Source: a virus | DNA: 34,629 nt | Direction: 5' to 3' (one strand) | Virus record (IMG/VR): IMGVR_UViG_3300010354_007511 | Location: 1-34,629 of that record | In this document: piece by piece, positions 1 through 7,614 of the stretch | Layout: the number at the start of each line of letters is the position of its first letter | Numbering within the stretch: the first letter of the stretch is position 1 | Made by a program: the position numbers and the translations under genes | Notes under the pieces: model-generated | Seen by the model: the letters and a program-made list of their open reading frames with translations, nothing else | Database searches by the model: none | What the model was told of the DNA's origin: nothing

Positions 1-1070
1 TGAAACCAAACAGCGATAGTTTAAGTAAATTTTTTGATGTTGATCCGCTAGAAGTTCGTTTGTGGAAAGAGACCGGTGAATTTTTTGCAGGTAAAAGAGA
101 ATTGGATGATACAATAGATTGTATCTTTCAGTATTACCGCAAACATGGTTATCCATATATGAAAATCACCGAACAAGAAAAACATGAACACATGAGAAAA
201 CTACAACAGTTTGATTATGATAGTATAATAAAAGGTGATGATATAATTCAAACCATGAACGGACTTCGTTTGGCATGGTCTTACTTTCCACACGCAATGG
301 AAGTTAAATGTGGAAACTCAAAGATGTCTCCAATGGATAATTTTTTGAATGACCAAACATTCAAAATGACAATACGCAAATGTTTGAAGTGGTTATCAAA
401 ACATTGGGGTAGTTCTTTCCAAGAGAACCGTCTTCGTCAATCACTTAAAATATATTCTGGCGTTCAAGGTGTTTCAAATTTCAGACCAACTGCTGCCGGC
501 ATTATCTATAAAAAATATGGTGGTGATGGTGTGATATGGGATATGTCTTGTGGTTGGGGTGGAAGATTGGTTGGTGCTCTTGCTTCACCATATATTAAAA
601 CTTATATTGGAACAGAACCATCAACGAAAACTTTTGAAGGACTATGTAAACTTCGTGATGACTTTACATATCTTGGCAAAGATATTCAATTGAACATGAT
701 GGGTTCGGAAGATTACATACCACAAAAAGATAGTTTGGATTTGTGTTTTACTTCGCCACCATATTTCGATACTGAAAAATATGCAGACGAAGAAACTCAA
801 TCATATAATAAGTTTCCAACAAGAGAAGAATGGGGATCTGGATTTCTTCAATCAACATTCCGTAATTGTTATCATGGTCTAAAAATGGGTGGCTATATGC
901 TAATCAACATAGCCAACACACCAAAGTATAAAGATTTGGAAGAAATGACTATAAAGTATGCCAACCTAGTTGGTTTCGATCACACCGATACTCTACAACT
1001 GATACTGTCCGCAGTCATGGGAGCTGGCTATAAAAGAGAGCCAATCTTCGTATTTCAAAAAAATCGCTAG
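1..1070 (+). CDS. DNA methyltransferase-like protein (5' end at window edge)
   Basis: SAM-dependent methyltransferase, probably modifying an amino group in DNA. A glycine-rich motif I (DMSCGWGGRLVGAL, about nt 540-580) precedes a catalytic motif IV of the TSPPYFDTEKY type (about nt 747-780). An SPPY tetrapeptide is typical of N4-cytosine or N6-adenine amino-methyltransferases. The first in-frame start inside the window would be a TTG at 60, but the frame is open back to base 3 (KPNSDSLSKFFDVDPLEV) and the window begins with TG. The real start is therefore probably an ATG whose A lies one base outside the window, giving about 356 residues. A role in protecting or marking phage DNA is inferred. 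No specificity can be read, and a non-DNA substrate cannot be excluded. Confidence 0.7.
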   Translation, partial: KPNSDSLSKFFDVDPLEVRLWKETGEFFAGKRELDDTIDCIFQYYRKHGYPYMKITEQEKHEHMRKLQQFDYDSIIKGDDIIQTMNGLRLAWSYFPHAMEVKCGNSKMSPMDNFLNDQTFKMTIRKCLKWLSKHWGSSFQENRLRQSLKIYSGVQGVSNFRPTAAGIIYKKYGGDGVIWDMSCGWGGRLVGALASPYIKTYIGTEPSTKTFEGLCKLRDDFTYLGKDIQLNMMGSEDYIPQKDSLDLCFTSPPYFDTEKYADEETQSYNKFPTREEWGSGFLQSTFRNCYHGLKMGGYMLINIANTPKYKDLEEMTIKYANLVGFDHTDTLQLILSAVMGAGYKREPIFVFQKNR

Positions 1071-1129
1071 GATATTAGGCGAAAATTTCGTATATTACAC
1101 TATGAATTTATTAACCAATAAGGTATGTT

Positions 1130-2068
1130 ATGTTTAACGCTTCACACACAATTTGGAATGAAAAGTATCGCCCACAGACACTTGAAACTTATGTTGGAAA
1201 TGAAACCGTAAAGGCAACCTTTCAACAGTATATTGATACAAGTGATGTTCCACATCTTCTTTTGTATGGCGATGCCGGTAGTGGTAAAACTACTCTTGCT
1301 AAAATTGTTGCAAATACTATTGCAAAGGATAATTATATTTACATCAATGCTTCAGATGAAAACTCGGTAGATACTGTTCGTGATAAAATTAAACAGTTTG
1401 CATCGTCTATTGGATTCGGTGGTCTTAAAATTATTATTCTCGATGAATGTGATTACATGACACCAAATGCTCAGGCGGCACTTCGTAATGTCATTGAAAC
1501 ATTTAGTAAGACTACTCGTTTTATTTTGACTTGTAATTATGTAGATAAGATTATTGATCCAATTCAATCTCGTTGTCAAATATTTAACATAGTTCCACCA
1601 TCAAAGAAAGAAGTTGCACAACATCTTGTAAAAATTCTTGACGGTGAAAATGTAAAATATGACAAAGATAATTTGGTTACTATTATCAATCAATCTTATC
1701 CAGATATTCGCCGTGTAATTAACACAACTCAACGATGTGTTATCGGTGGTGTTTTGAAATTGGATGAATCAACTTTGGTAGAACATAATTATCTTTCTTC
1801 TATCATTGATGTTTTAAAATCAGGTAAGAATAAAAAAGAAAAGTTTGATGGTATTCGTCAGATACTTGCTGACAATCATGTAAGAGACTTCAATCAAATG
1901 TTTCGTTATCTTTATGATAATGTTGATACATACGCCAATGGTTTCGTATCTACAATTATTTTAATTATTGCTGAAGCACAATATAAAGACAGTTTTGTTG
2001 TAGACCATGAAATAAATGCCATGGCTATGTTTATTCAAATTATTATGGAAATTGACCAGAGGAGGTAA
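1130..2068 (+). CDS. 44: Sliding clamp loader large subunit (T4 gp44-like AAA+ ATPase)
   Basis: ATPase subunit of the replication clamp loader, which opens the sliding clamp and places it on primer-template DNA. The protein starts with the RFC-type WNEKYRPQTLETYVGNE segment. It has Walker A GDAGSGKTTLAK (about residues 47-58), Walker B IIILDECD (about 102-109) and an SRC arginine-finger motif (about 148-150). At 312 residues it is close to T4 gp44 (319). AGG lies just before the ATG at 1130. The stop overlaps the start region of the next gene, and the small subunit follows two genes later, as expected for a T4-like replication cluster. RFC-small-subunit homologues also occur in archaea, but the neighbours point to a phage. 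Confidence 0.92.
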   Translation: MFNASHTIWNEKYRPQTLETYVGNETVKATFQQYIDTSDVPHLLLYGDAGSGKTTLAKIVANTIAKDNYIYINASDENSVDTVRDKIKQFASSIGFGGLKIIILDECDYMTPNAQAALRNVIETFSKTTRFILTCNYVDKIIDPIQSRCQIFNIVPPSKKEVAQHLVKILDGENVKYDKDNLVTIINQSYPDIRRVINTTQRCVIGGVLKLDESTLVEHNYLSSIIDVLKSGKNKKEKFDGIRQILADNHVRDFNQMFRYLYDNVDTYANGFVSTIILIIAEAQYKDSFVVDHEINAMAMFIQIIMEIDQRR

Positions 2069-2070
2069 TG

Positions 2071-2337
2071 ATGGGTGTATTTGATATTAACGGCGGTGGA
2101 CAAGTGCCACCACAACCACAACAAGTAAAAATTGATCTAAACCAAGCATCAGACATTGAGTGTTCCGAATGTGGTAATAAATTTTTTCACCAAGTAACAT
2201 TTTTTAAGAAACTATCTGCATTACTTTCACCAACAGGTCAAGAGGCAATAGTTCCAATTGAAACATACGCTTGTCTTGAATGTGGAAACATCAATGAAGA
2301 ATTTATGCCAACAAAAAAACAACAATTAAACGATTGA
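2071..2337 (+). CDS. Small zinc-ribbon protein
   Basis: Protein of 88-89 residues with two CxxC knuckles: CSECGNKF (about residues 30-37) and CLECGN (about 70-75). They are separated by about 35 residues that include a hydrophobic, lysine-bearing segment, so a zinc ribbon is likely. The N-terminus is flexible and rich in P and Q. Two start codons are adjacent (2068 and 2071). The strong AGAGGAGG ribosome site ending at 2065 is only two bases from the first, so 2071 is preferred. It sits between the two clamp-loader genes and is translationally coupled to gp44. A DNA- or polymerase-binding role is a guess from position only. Confidence 0.65.
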   Translation: MGVFDINGGGQVPPQPQQVKIDLNQASDIECSECGNKFFHQVTFFKKLSALLSPTGQEAIVPIETYACLECGNINEEFMPTKKQQLND

Positions 2338-2344
2338 GGAAATA

Positions 2345-2797
2345 ATGAGTAAAAGTTTATTTGACCACATCAAAGGTATTACTTTCCGTAAAACAAAATG
2401 GGAAGAATTATCAGAAGAAGATACGAAGTCATGGAGCAATTATATGATTGCTCGTTTCTTTTCCATGGAATCACAATTTGTTGAAGCTATAAATGAGTTT
2501 CAAAAATATTCCAATGGTGTTCTTACTTCGCGTGATTACTATAAACTTTTACTCGATGTTCTACCAAAACAATCTATATTCTTAAAATATATCAAGTCAA
2601 AAACAAAAGTTGAGATAGACCAAGAGTTTGTTGATATATTTTGTAAACATTTTGAATTGGGTAGAAATGAAGTATATCCATATATTGTTTTTCTTAAAAA
2701 AGAAAACCAAGACGAACTTATTGATATACTTAAAATGTACGGAACAAAAGAAGATGATATTAAAAAATTTGAAAAACAATTAAAGACAATAAAATGA
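2345..2797 (+). CDS. 62: Clamp loader small subunit (T4 gp62-like)
   Basis: Probable non-ATPase partner of the gp44-like subunit. The 150-residue protein follows the pattern of short gp62 proteins of T4-like cyanophages as I recall them. A NYMIARFFSM segment (about residues 32-41) corresponds to the N-R-x-L-S-Y-F region. A DYYKLLLDVLPKQSIFLKYIKSK segment (about 60-82) corresponds to the F-x-F-L-x-x-x-x-P-x-x-R-F-x-K-W region. A helical C-terminus follows. It is shorter than T4 gp62 (187) but near the cyanophage size. GAGGA precedes the ATG. Gene order 44-(zinc ribbon)-62 supports the call; sequence identity to T4 gp62 is low. Confidence 0.72.
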   Translation: MSKSLFDHIKGITFRKTKWEELSEEDTKSWSNYMIARFFSMESQFVEAINEFQKYSNGVLTSRDYYKLLLDVLPKQSIFLKYIKSKTKVEIDQEFVDIFCKHFELGRNEVYPYIVFLKKENQDELIDILKMYGTKEDDIKKFEKQLKTIK

Positions 2798-2805
2798 GGA
2801 ATACA

Positions 2806-3177
2806 ATGTCAATATCAGAAAAAGATTTCACTTTAACACCAACAGGTGTTGTTAAAGAAATGGAAGAAAAGTTTCCAGTAATGACTGCCGAATTTAAAAG
2901 AATACAGCAGGCACAATATGAATTGTTCTGTGCAAAACAAAGTAATTATGGTCCAGATAATATATCAATGGGTAGTACACTTGAAAGAGAAGAAGACCGT
3001 AAACTTTCTTTACAAGGTCTTTTCTTTCGTATAAACGATAAAGTAAACCGTTACAAACAAATGATTATGTTTGGTTCAAAAGATGCGGTTGGTGAAAGTC
3101 TTGATGATACATTCAAAGATATTTCAGTATATGGTATTATCGCTCAGCTTGTTCAGTCAGGCAAGTGGGGTAAATAA
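2806..3177 (+). CDS. DUF1599/Nmad1-like phage protein
   Basis: The 123-residue protein has the pattern SNYGPDN-x-S-x-G followed by GLFFRINDKVNRYKQM and then a SLDDTFKDISVYGIIAQ helix. This resembles DUF1599, also called nucleotide modification associated domain 1, a helical family encoded by many phages and sometimes found with base-modification genes. An ATG at 2794 overlaps the preceding stop, but GAGGA at 2797-2801 fits the ATG at 2806 much better, so 2806 is chosen. The gene is coupled to the next one by TAATGA. Its biochemical role is not established; the link to nucleotide modification is family context only. Confidence 0.5.
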   Translation: MSISEKDFTLTPTGVVKEMEEKFPVMTAEFKRIQQAQYELFCAKQSNYGPDNISMGSTLEREEDRKLSLQGLFFRINDKVNRYKQMIMFGSKDAVGESLDDTFKDISVYGIIAQLVQSGKWGK

Positions 3178-4088
3178 TGATCAACAGAAAAATATCTTTC
3201 TCACAATATCAAATGTGGAAAACGTGTCCTCATAGATGGAAACTAAACTACATAGATAAATTGGGAACATATCAACCATCAACTGCTGCTCTTTTCGGAA
3301 CAGTAATGCATGAAGTATTACAAGAGTATGTTAAGACGATATATGAAAAGTCAATAGTTGAAGCAAACAAACTTGACTTAAATGAAATGTTACAAACTGG
3401 TATTCGTGATGAATATAAAAAATTATTAACTGAAAATAAAGATGTTCATTTTTCAAGTGATAGAGAATTAAAAGAATACTATTCCGATGGTGTTCAAATA
3501 CTTAATTGGTTCAAGGCACATAGAGCCGATTACTTTCAAAAGAAAGATTATGAATTGGTCGGTATTGAATTACCAATAAATATATTTCCATTAGAATCAC
3601 ACCCAACAGTTAAACTTGTTGGGTTTTTGGATTTGGTATTAAGAAATACAAAGACAGGTGATATTTATATTTATGATTTTAAGACTAGCACAAATGGCTG
3701 GAATAAATGGGCAAAGGCCGATAAGGTAAAAACATCACAACTTGTTATTTACAAAACATATTATGCTAAACAATACGATGTAAGTCCTGAACAAATACAC
3801 ATTGAGTATTTGATTCTGCGTAGAAAAATTATTGAAGATGCGGAATATGAAGCTATGAAACAACGAGTTCAAAGATTTGAACCATCAAATGGCAAAGTTT
3901 CTCAAAATAGTATTAAAAAAGAAATAGAAGAATTTATTACAACAAATTTTACCGAAGAAGGTGAATACAAGTTGGATGTTATTCAGACAGCAGAAGGTGG
4001 AAATAATTATTCAAACTGTAAGTATTGTGAGTTCAATGAAAAAGAAGAACTTTGTCCGATAGAAAAAAGAAATATAATACCTTTTTAA
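3177..4088 (+). CDS. RecB/Cas4-like PD-(D/E)XK nuclease with probable Fe-S cluster
   Basis: Exonuclease-type protein of 303 residues. The N-terminal SFSQYQMWKTCPHRWKLNY and the following FGTVMHEVLQ helix are typical of the PDDEXK_1/Cas4/AddB group. The catalytic core is GFLDLVL (about residues 147-153) followed by IYDFKTS (about 164-170), giving the D...DxK signature. Cys17 together with the C-terminal CKYCEFNEKEELC (about 280-292) gives four cysteines in the arrangement used to hold a 4Fe-4S cluster in Cas4 and AddB. It overlaps the upstream gene by one base and ends the replication block. It could process recombination or replication intermediates; no helicase or cas gene adjoins it. Confidence 0.8.
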   Translation: MINRKISFSQYQMWKTCPHRWKLNYIDKLGTYQPSTAALFGTVMHEVLQEYVKTIYEKSIVEANKLDLNEMLQTGIRDEYKKLLTENKDVHFSSDRELKEYYSDGVQILNWFKAHRADYFQKKDYELVGIELPINIFPLESHPTVKLVGFLDLVLRNTKTGDIYIYDFKTSTNGWNKWAKADKVKTSQLVIYKTYYAKQYDVSPEQIHIEYLILRRKIIEDAEYEAMKQRVQRFEPSNGKVSQNSIKKEIEEFITTNFTEEGEYKLDVIQTAEGGNNYSNCKYCEFNEKEELCPIEKRNIIPF

Positions 4089-4113
4089 TTTAGTAATGCA
4101 ATAGGAGTATACT

Positions 4114-4737
4114 ATGCATAAAACTGCTGAAGAAAATGCTAGAAGATTTTTTAACAAATATGTTTATCAATCTACTGAAAATATAAAGATATTAGAAATA
4201 GGATCATACATAGGTGGCTTTAATATACGGTCACTAAATCCACACAACTCTGAATACACAGGAATTGATTTGTGTGATGGTCCCGGCGTTGATGTTGTAT
4301 TAGTAGATCCATACGTATTTCCTTTTTCAGATAACACATTCGATTTTGTAATAAGTTCATCTTGTTTTGAACATATCGATTTTTTTTGGCTATCATATTT
4401 GGAAATAATTAGAGTTTTAAAACCATCTGGAGTTTTTTATTTAAATGCACCATCAAACGGCGATTTTCATAGGTTTCCAATTGATAGCTGGCGATTTTTT
4501 CCAGATAGTGCACATTCTTTAATAAGGTGGGGAAATCGTAATGGCAATAAATCCGTTTTATTGGAACAATACACAAGTGATAAAGAATTTGATATATGGT
4601 CAGATTATGTATCAATATTCTTAAAAAATTCTGATTTTTTATCTAAATATGATAAAAGAATTATACATGATTTTAATAATTACACAAATGGATCAGTATA
4701 TCCACATGAAATTATTTTAAATGAAAAAAAATGGTAA
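4114..4737 (+). CDS. Class I SAM-dependent methyltransferase
   Basis: Methyltransferase of 207 residues with the class I fold signature. Motif I is ILEIGSYIGGF (about residues 25-35), followed by the acidic TGIDLCDG after strand 2 and a DFVISSSCFEHI segment. LEIIRVLKPSGVFYLNAPS is the usual post-motif region of small-molecule or glycan methyltransferases (Methyltransf_11 type). There is no NPPY or SPPY motif, so a DNA target is unlikely. It is the first gene of the glycan cassette, with AGGAG upstream, and may methylate a sugar; that is inferred from position. Confidence 0.75.
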   Translation: MHKTAEENARRFFNKYVYQSTENIKILEIGSYIGGFNIRSLNPHNSEYTGIDLCDGPGVDVVLVDPYVFPFSDNTFDFVISSSCFEHIDFFWLSYLEIIRVLKPSGVFYLNAPSNGDFHRFPIDSWRFFPDSAHSLIRWGNRNGNKSVLLEQYTSDKEFDIWSDYVSIFLKNSDFLSKYDKRIIHDFNNYTNGSVYPHEIILNEKKW

Positions 4738-4787
4738 ATTAAAAAATTACTAGATATTTATTGTAAACTAATATCATTAGGTGTTTC

Positions 4788-6173
4788 GTGAAAATCGCCC
4801 AATTGGCAATAATTGACCTATCTGTGTATAGGGGTATACATACCTTTACAAAAAATATATCATCACTTGATAGTGTTGACACATTTTACTTTAATCCTAG
4901 CGAAACAAATAACTTTAAATCAGAATATCAGAACTGCACAGATATTTCCGAAATGGAAATGAGTAAACTGAAAAATAAATTGGAAGGTTATGATGTTGTT
5001 GTTTTGAACCTCAACAAATTTATTTATGATGTTGATGGTATAGAAAAAAGAAAACCAGAACACAAACAAAGATTGATTGATTTGGCAAAGATGTATTGTC
5101 AGTTGTATACCATAACTGCATTCTTTGACCATGAGATATACCCGTATGAGGGTATGCACTTCAATACAATTTGTGTTCCCGCTATCATAAAGTATAGTGA
5201 TTATTATTTAACATATACGCCGTTCTTTGTAGATGCACTCAAAGAGTATATCGGAATGAGAGGAACTTCTGAATATACTTTTCAAGTCGGTGGTTATATT
5301 GACATGAGTATCTATGACAAGTGGATTGAAAAATCATGGGTAGATAAAAAAGAATTACCATACATTTCAGAATGTGCTTACTATGCTAAATTCAAAGGTC
5401 ATGGGAACTTCAAACCGATAGTAGAAACAATGAGTAAGATGGGATTGAAAGATTTATCTGGTAAGAAATTAGTTCATATAGGAAACACATACTCACCTGA
5501 AAATTATTTCAATCATGTAAAGATATTGGCAGAACACGCGAATGTTTCTCGTAAAACTTTTAGTGATACATTCCTACCAGACTTTGATTTGGATCCAACT
5601 GTGTTCAAAGTTTTTGATAACGATAAACCGATGATACTTGCTGGAACTTACACTATGGAAAGTATGATGGACTTTTTATCTGGATGTAGATTTAGTATAT
5701 CAACAACAAATACAAAAGTGCCGTTCTTCGGAATGTTTATCACACCAAGATTTGAATATGCTCAAATAGAAAAGAACTTGATGACTATTCCAATCTATGA
5801 TAAAACATACATTGACTTATTCAAAGGAACAGAATTTGCTGAATTAGTTTTGTCTTATGATATAAATGATTTGGAAAATTCGTTAAAAAGTCTTATATTA
5901 GATATTAAAAAATTAGAACAAGATGAAGAAGAATATAATAGAAGACGATTGAGATTGATAAGATTAACCAGAGATATGAATAAACTTGATAACTTTATTC
6001 GTGACATGAACGAAATAATTTCAAACGGTAAAAGAAATAAAGATATTTATTCCGAAGACTGGTTCAATTCTTCTCTCGAAGAAATGGGTTACAAATTCAA
6101 ACCTTATAGAAAGATGTTATTGAATATGCAAAACGTTTCAACAAATACAACACAGAAGTTTTTTAACATATAA
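4788..6173 (+). CDS. Glycosyltransferase-like protein, GT-B type, unassigned
   Basis: Protein of 461 residues starting at GTG 4788. The N-terminus MKIAQLAIIDLSVYRGIHTFTKNI resembles the first strand and loop of GT-B glycosyltransferases that pick up a nucleotide sugar. The middle has Rossmann-like strands (VVVLNL, YTITAFFDHEIYPYEG, KLVHIGNTY). The region around residues 300-330 (LSGCRFSISTTNTKVPFFGMF) is where GT-B enzymes carry a donor-binding motif, but I see no clear E-x7-E. The C-terminal 90 residues are helical and charged. It is followed by another GT-B gene nine bases downstream. The glycosyltransferase assignment rests mainly on fold impression and neighbours. Confidence 0.5.
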   Translation: MKIAQLAIIDLSVYRGIHTFTKNISSLDSVDTFYFNPSETNNFKSEYQNCTDISEMEMSKLKNKLEGYDVVVLNLNKFIYDVDGIEKRKPEHKQRLIDLAKMYCQLYTITAFFDHEIYPYEGMHFNTICVPAIIKYSDYYLTYTPFFVDALKEYIGMRGTSEYTFQVGGYIDMSIYDKWIEKSWVDKKELPYISECAYYAKFKGHGNFKPIVETMSKMGLKDLSGKKLVHIGNTYSPENYFNHVKILAEHANVSRKTFSDTFLPDFDLDPTVFKVFDNDKPMILAGTYTMESMMDFLSGCRFSISTTNTKVPFFGMFITPRFEYAQIEKNLMTIPIYDKTYIDLFKGTEFAELVLSYDINDLENSLKSLILDIKKLEQDEEEYNRRRLRLIRLTRDMNKLDNFIRDMNEIISNGKRNKDIYSEDWFNSSLEEMGYKFKPYRKMLLNMQNVSTNTTQKFFNI

Positions 6174-6182
6174 AGGTTTCAC

Positions 6183-6806
6183 ATGGCAAAGAAAAAGATA
6201 TTACTACTTTCAGATGATTTGAGACTAACATCAGGTATAGCAACTGTATCGAGAGATATAGTTTTAGGAACATTACATAAATATGATTGGGTACAAATAG
6301 GTGCGGCTATAAATCATCCAGATAAAGGTAAGGTAATGGATTTATCCGAGGATAGTAATAGTATAACTGGATTAAAAGATGGTTATGTAAAATTATACTG
6401 TCACGATAATTACGGAGATCCAATAACTTTGAGACGTGTAATTAAAATAGAAAAACCTGATGCAATTTTACATTTTACTGATCCAAGATTTTGGGGATGG
6501 CTGTACAATATGGAACATGAAATACGGACCGAAATACCTTTAATGTATTTGAACATTTGGGATGGTGCAGGTTTGATTGGAGATACAGCATCAGATCCAA
6601 TGTGGAATGCAGATGCATATTCTAGTTGTGATTTATTGATGGCTATTTCAAAACAAACATACGGTATAAATAATAGAATATTGAAAAGAGTTAATCAAGA
6701 TATTAGTAATAGTAGAATAACATATGTCCCACATGGAATAAATACAGATATATTTTTTCCAATAAAAGATGATAATAAATATTGGGAATCTTATTTAGAA
6801 CAGTAA
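6183..6806 (+). CDS. GT4-like glycosyltransferase, N-terminal half (ends at in-frame TAA)
   Basis: The 207-residue product is an N-terminal GT-B Rossmann domain: KKILLLSDDLRLTSGIATVSRDIV at the start, HFTDPRFWGWL, LNIWDGAGLIG, then DLLMAISKQTYGINNRIL and YVPHGINTDIFFPIK. This last element normally sits at the hinge before the second domain. The frame ends at TAA 6804-6806, but the same frame continues open after the stop and at once encodes the missing C-terminal domain, with the hallmark FVVMWNNRNIHRKHPGDVI. A full enzyme would be 6183-7607. This is either a nonsense mutation, a read-through stop, a sequence error or a genuinely split enzyme. It has no catalytic E-x7-E of its own. Confidence 0.75.
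   Translation: MAKKKILLLSDDLRLTSGIATVSRDIVLGTLHKYDWVQIGAAINHPDKGKVMDLSEDSNSITGLKDGYVKLYCHDNYGDPITLRRVIKIEKPDAILHFTDPRFWGWLYNMEHEIRTEIPLMYLNIWDGAGLIGDTASDPMWNADAYSSCDLLMAISKQTYGINNRILKRVNQDISNSRITYVPHGINTDIFFPIKDDNKYWESYLEQ
6804..6806 (+). other. In-frame TAA interrupting a glycosyltransferase gene
   Basis: The codon lies in frame with both flanking segments, codon 208 of a 475-codon frame. Translation beyond it reads LKIRNNNENAFVVMWNNRN, continuous with GT4 second-domain sequence, so no base shift is needed to join the halves. Other genes in the window use TAA as an ordinary stop, so genome-wide recoding is unlikely. Confidence 0.85.
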
Positions 6807-6845
6807 TTAAAAATAAGAAATAATAATGAAAATGCATTCGTTGTT

Positions 6846-7607
6846 ATGTGGAATAACAGAAATATACACAGAAAACATCCAGGTGATGTTATTCTTGCCT
6901 ATAAACATTTATGTCAATTAGTTGATAAGAATGGTGGAAATTCAAAAAAAGATTGTATTTTATTTATGAATACACAACCAACAGATAACAATGGAACAGA
7001 TTTGATTGCTGTGATAAATGAATTGTGTGTTGATAATACAGTTGTATTTAATAATAAAACAATAACGCCTGAACAATTAAATATATTCTATAATGCAGCT
7101 GATGTTGTTATGAATATGGCTTCAAATGAAGGATTTGGTCTTGGTACTGCAGAATCTCTTGCATCGGGAACACCAATCGTTGTCAATGTAACTGGAGGTT
7201 TGCAGGATCAATGTGGATTCATAAATCCAAAAACAGATACTTATTTTACTGCAGATGAATATATTGAAATACATACACTACATGATAAATACGAATGGGG
7301 TAATATTAAAAGTGGTGAGTGGGTAAAACCAGTTTGGCCATCAAATATTTCCCTACAAGGTTCAGTTCCAACACCATATATCTTCGATGATAGAGCAGAT
7401 TATAGGGAAATAGGTGATGCTCTATATGAATGGTACAAGACACCAAAAGAAAAGAGAAAAGAATGTGGATTGAAAGGCAGAGATTTTATTATGGAAGAAT
7501 CGGTTGGTATGAGTAAAAAAGAAATGTCAAACAGAATTATATCTAGCATAGATAACACCATTGAACATTTCAAACCAAGAAAAAGATTTGATATACATTT
7601 AATTTGA
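6846..7607 (+). CDS. GT4-like glycosyltransferase, C-terminal half
   Basis: Encodes the C-terminal GT-B domain: MWNNRNIHRKHPGDVILAYKHL, then DNTVVFNNKTITPEQLNIFYNAADVVMNMASNEGFGLGTAES and ASGTPIVVNVTGG. NEGFGLGTAE is the E-x7-E donor-binding motif of family 4 glycosyltransferases (about residues 95-105 of this piece). The listed ATG at 6846 has no visible ribosome site and falls inside the conserved first strand of the domain (FVVMWNNRN), so independent initiation there is doubtful. Most likely this is the distal part of the 6183 gene beyond the in-frame TAA. Whether it is expressed cannot be judged from sequence. Confidence 0.7.
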   Translation: MWNNRNIHRKHPGDVILAYKHLCQLVDKNGGNSKKDCILFMNTQPTDNNGTDLIAVINELCVDNTVVFNNKTITPEQLNIFYNAADVVMNMASNEGFGLGTAESLASGTPIVVNVTGGLQDQCGFINPKTDTYFTADEYIEIHTLHDKYEWGNIKSGEWVKPVWPSNISLQGSVPTPYIFDDRADYREIGDALYEWYKTPKEKRKECGLKGRDFIMEESVGMSKKEMSNRIISSIDNTIEHFKPRKRFDIHLI

Positions 7608-7614
7608 GGTAAAA

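Noticed and set aside
60-62. TTG at 60 as the start of the methyltransferase gene
   Set aside because: The same frame is open to base 3 with sensible protein sequence, and the window begins with TG, so an ATG cut by the edge is a better start.
6183-7607. Genome-wide reassignment of TAA as a sense codon
   Set aside because: Most genes in the window end at TAA at sensible lengths, often followed at once by the next start, so only this one TAA is anomalous.
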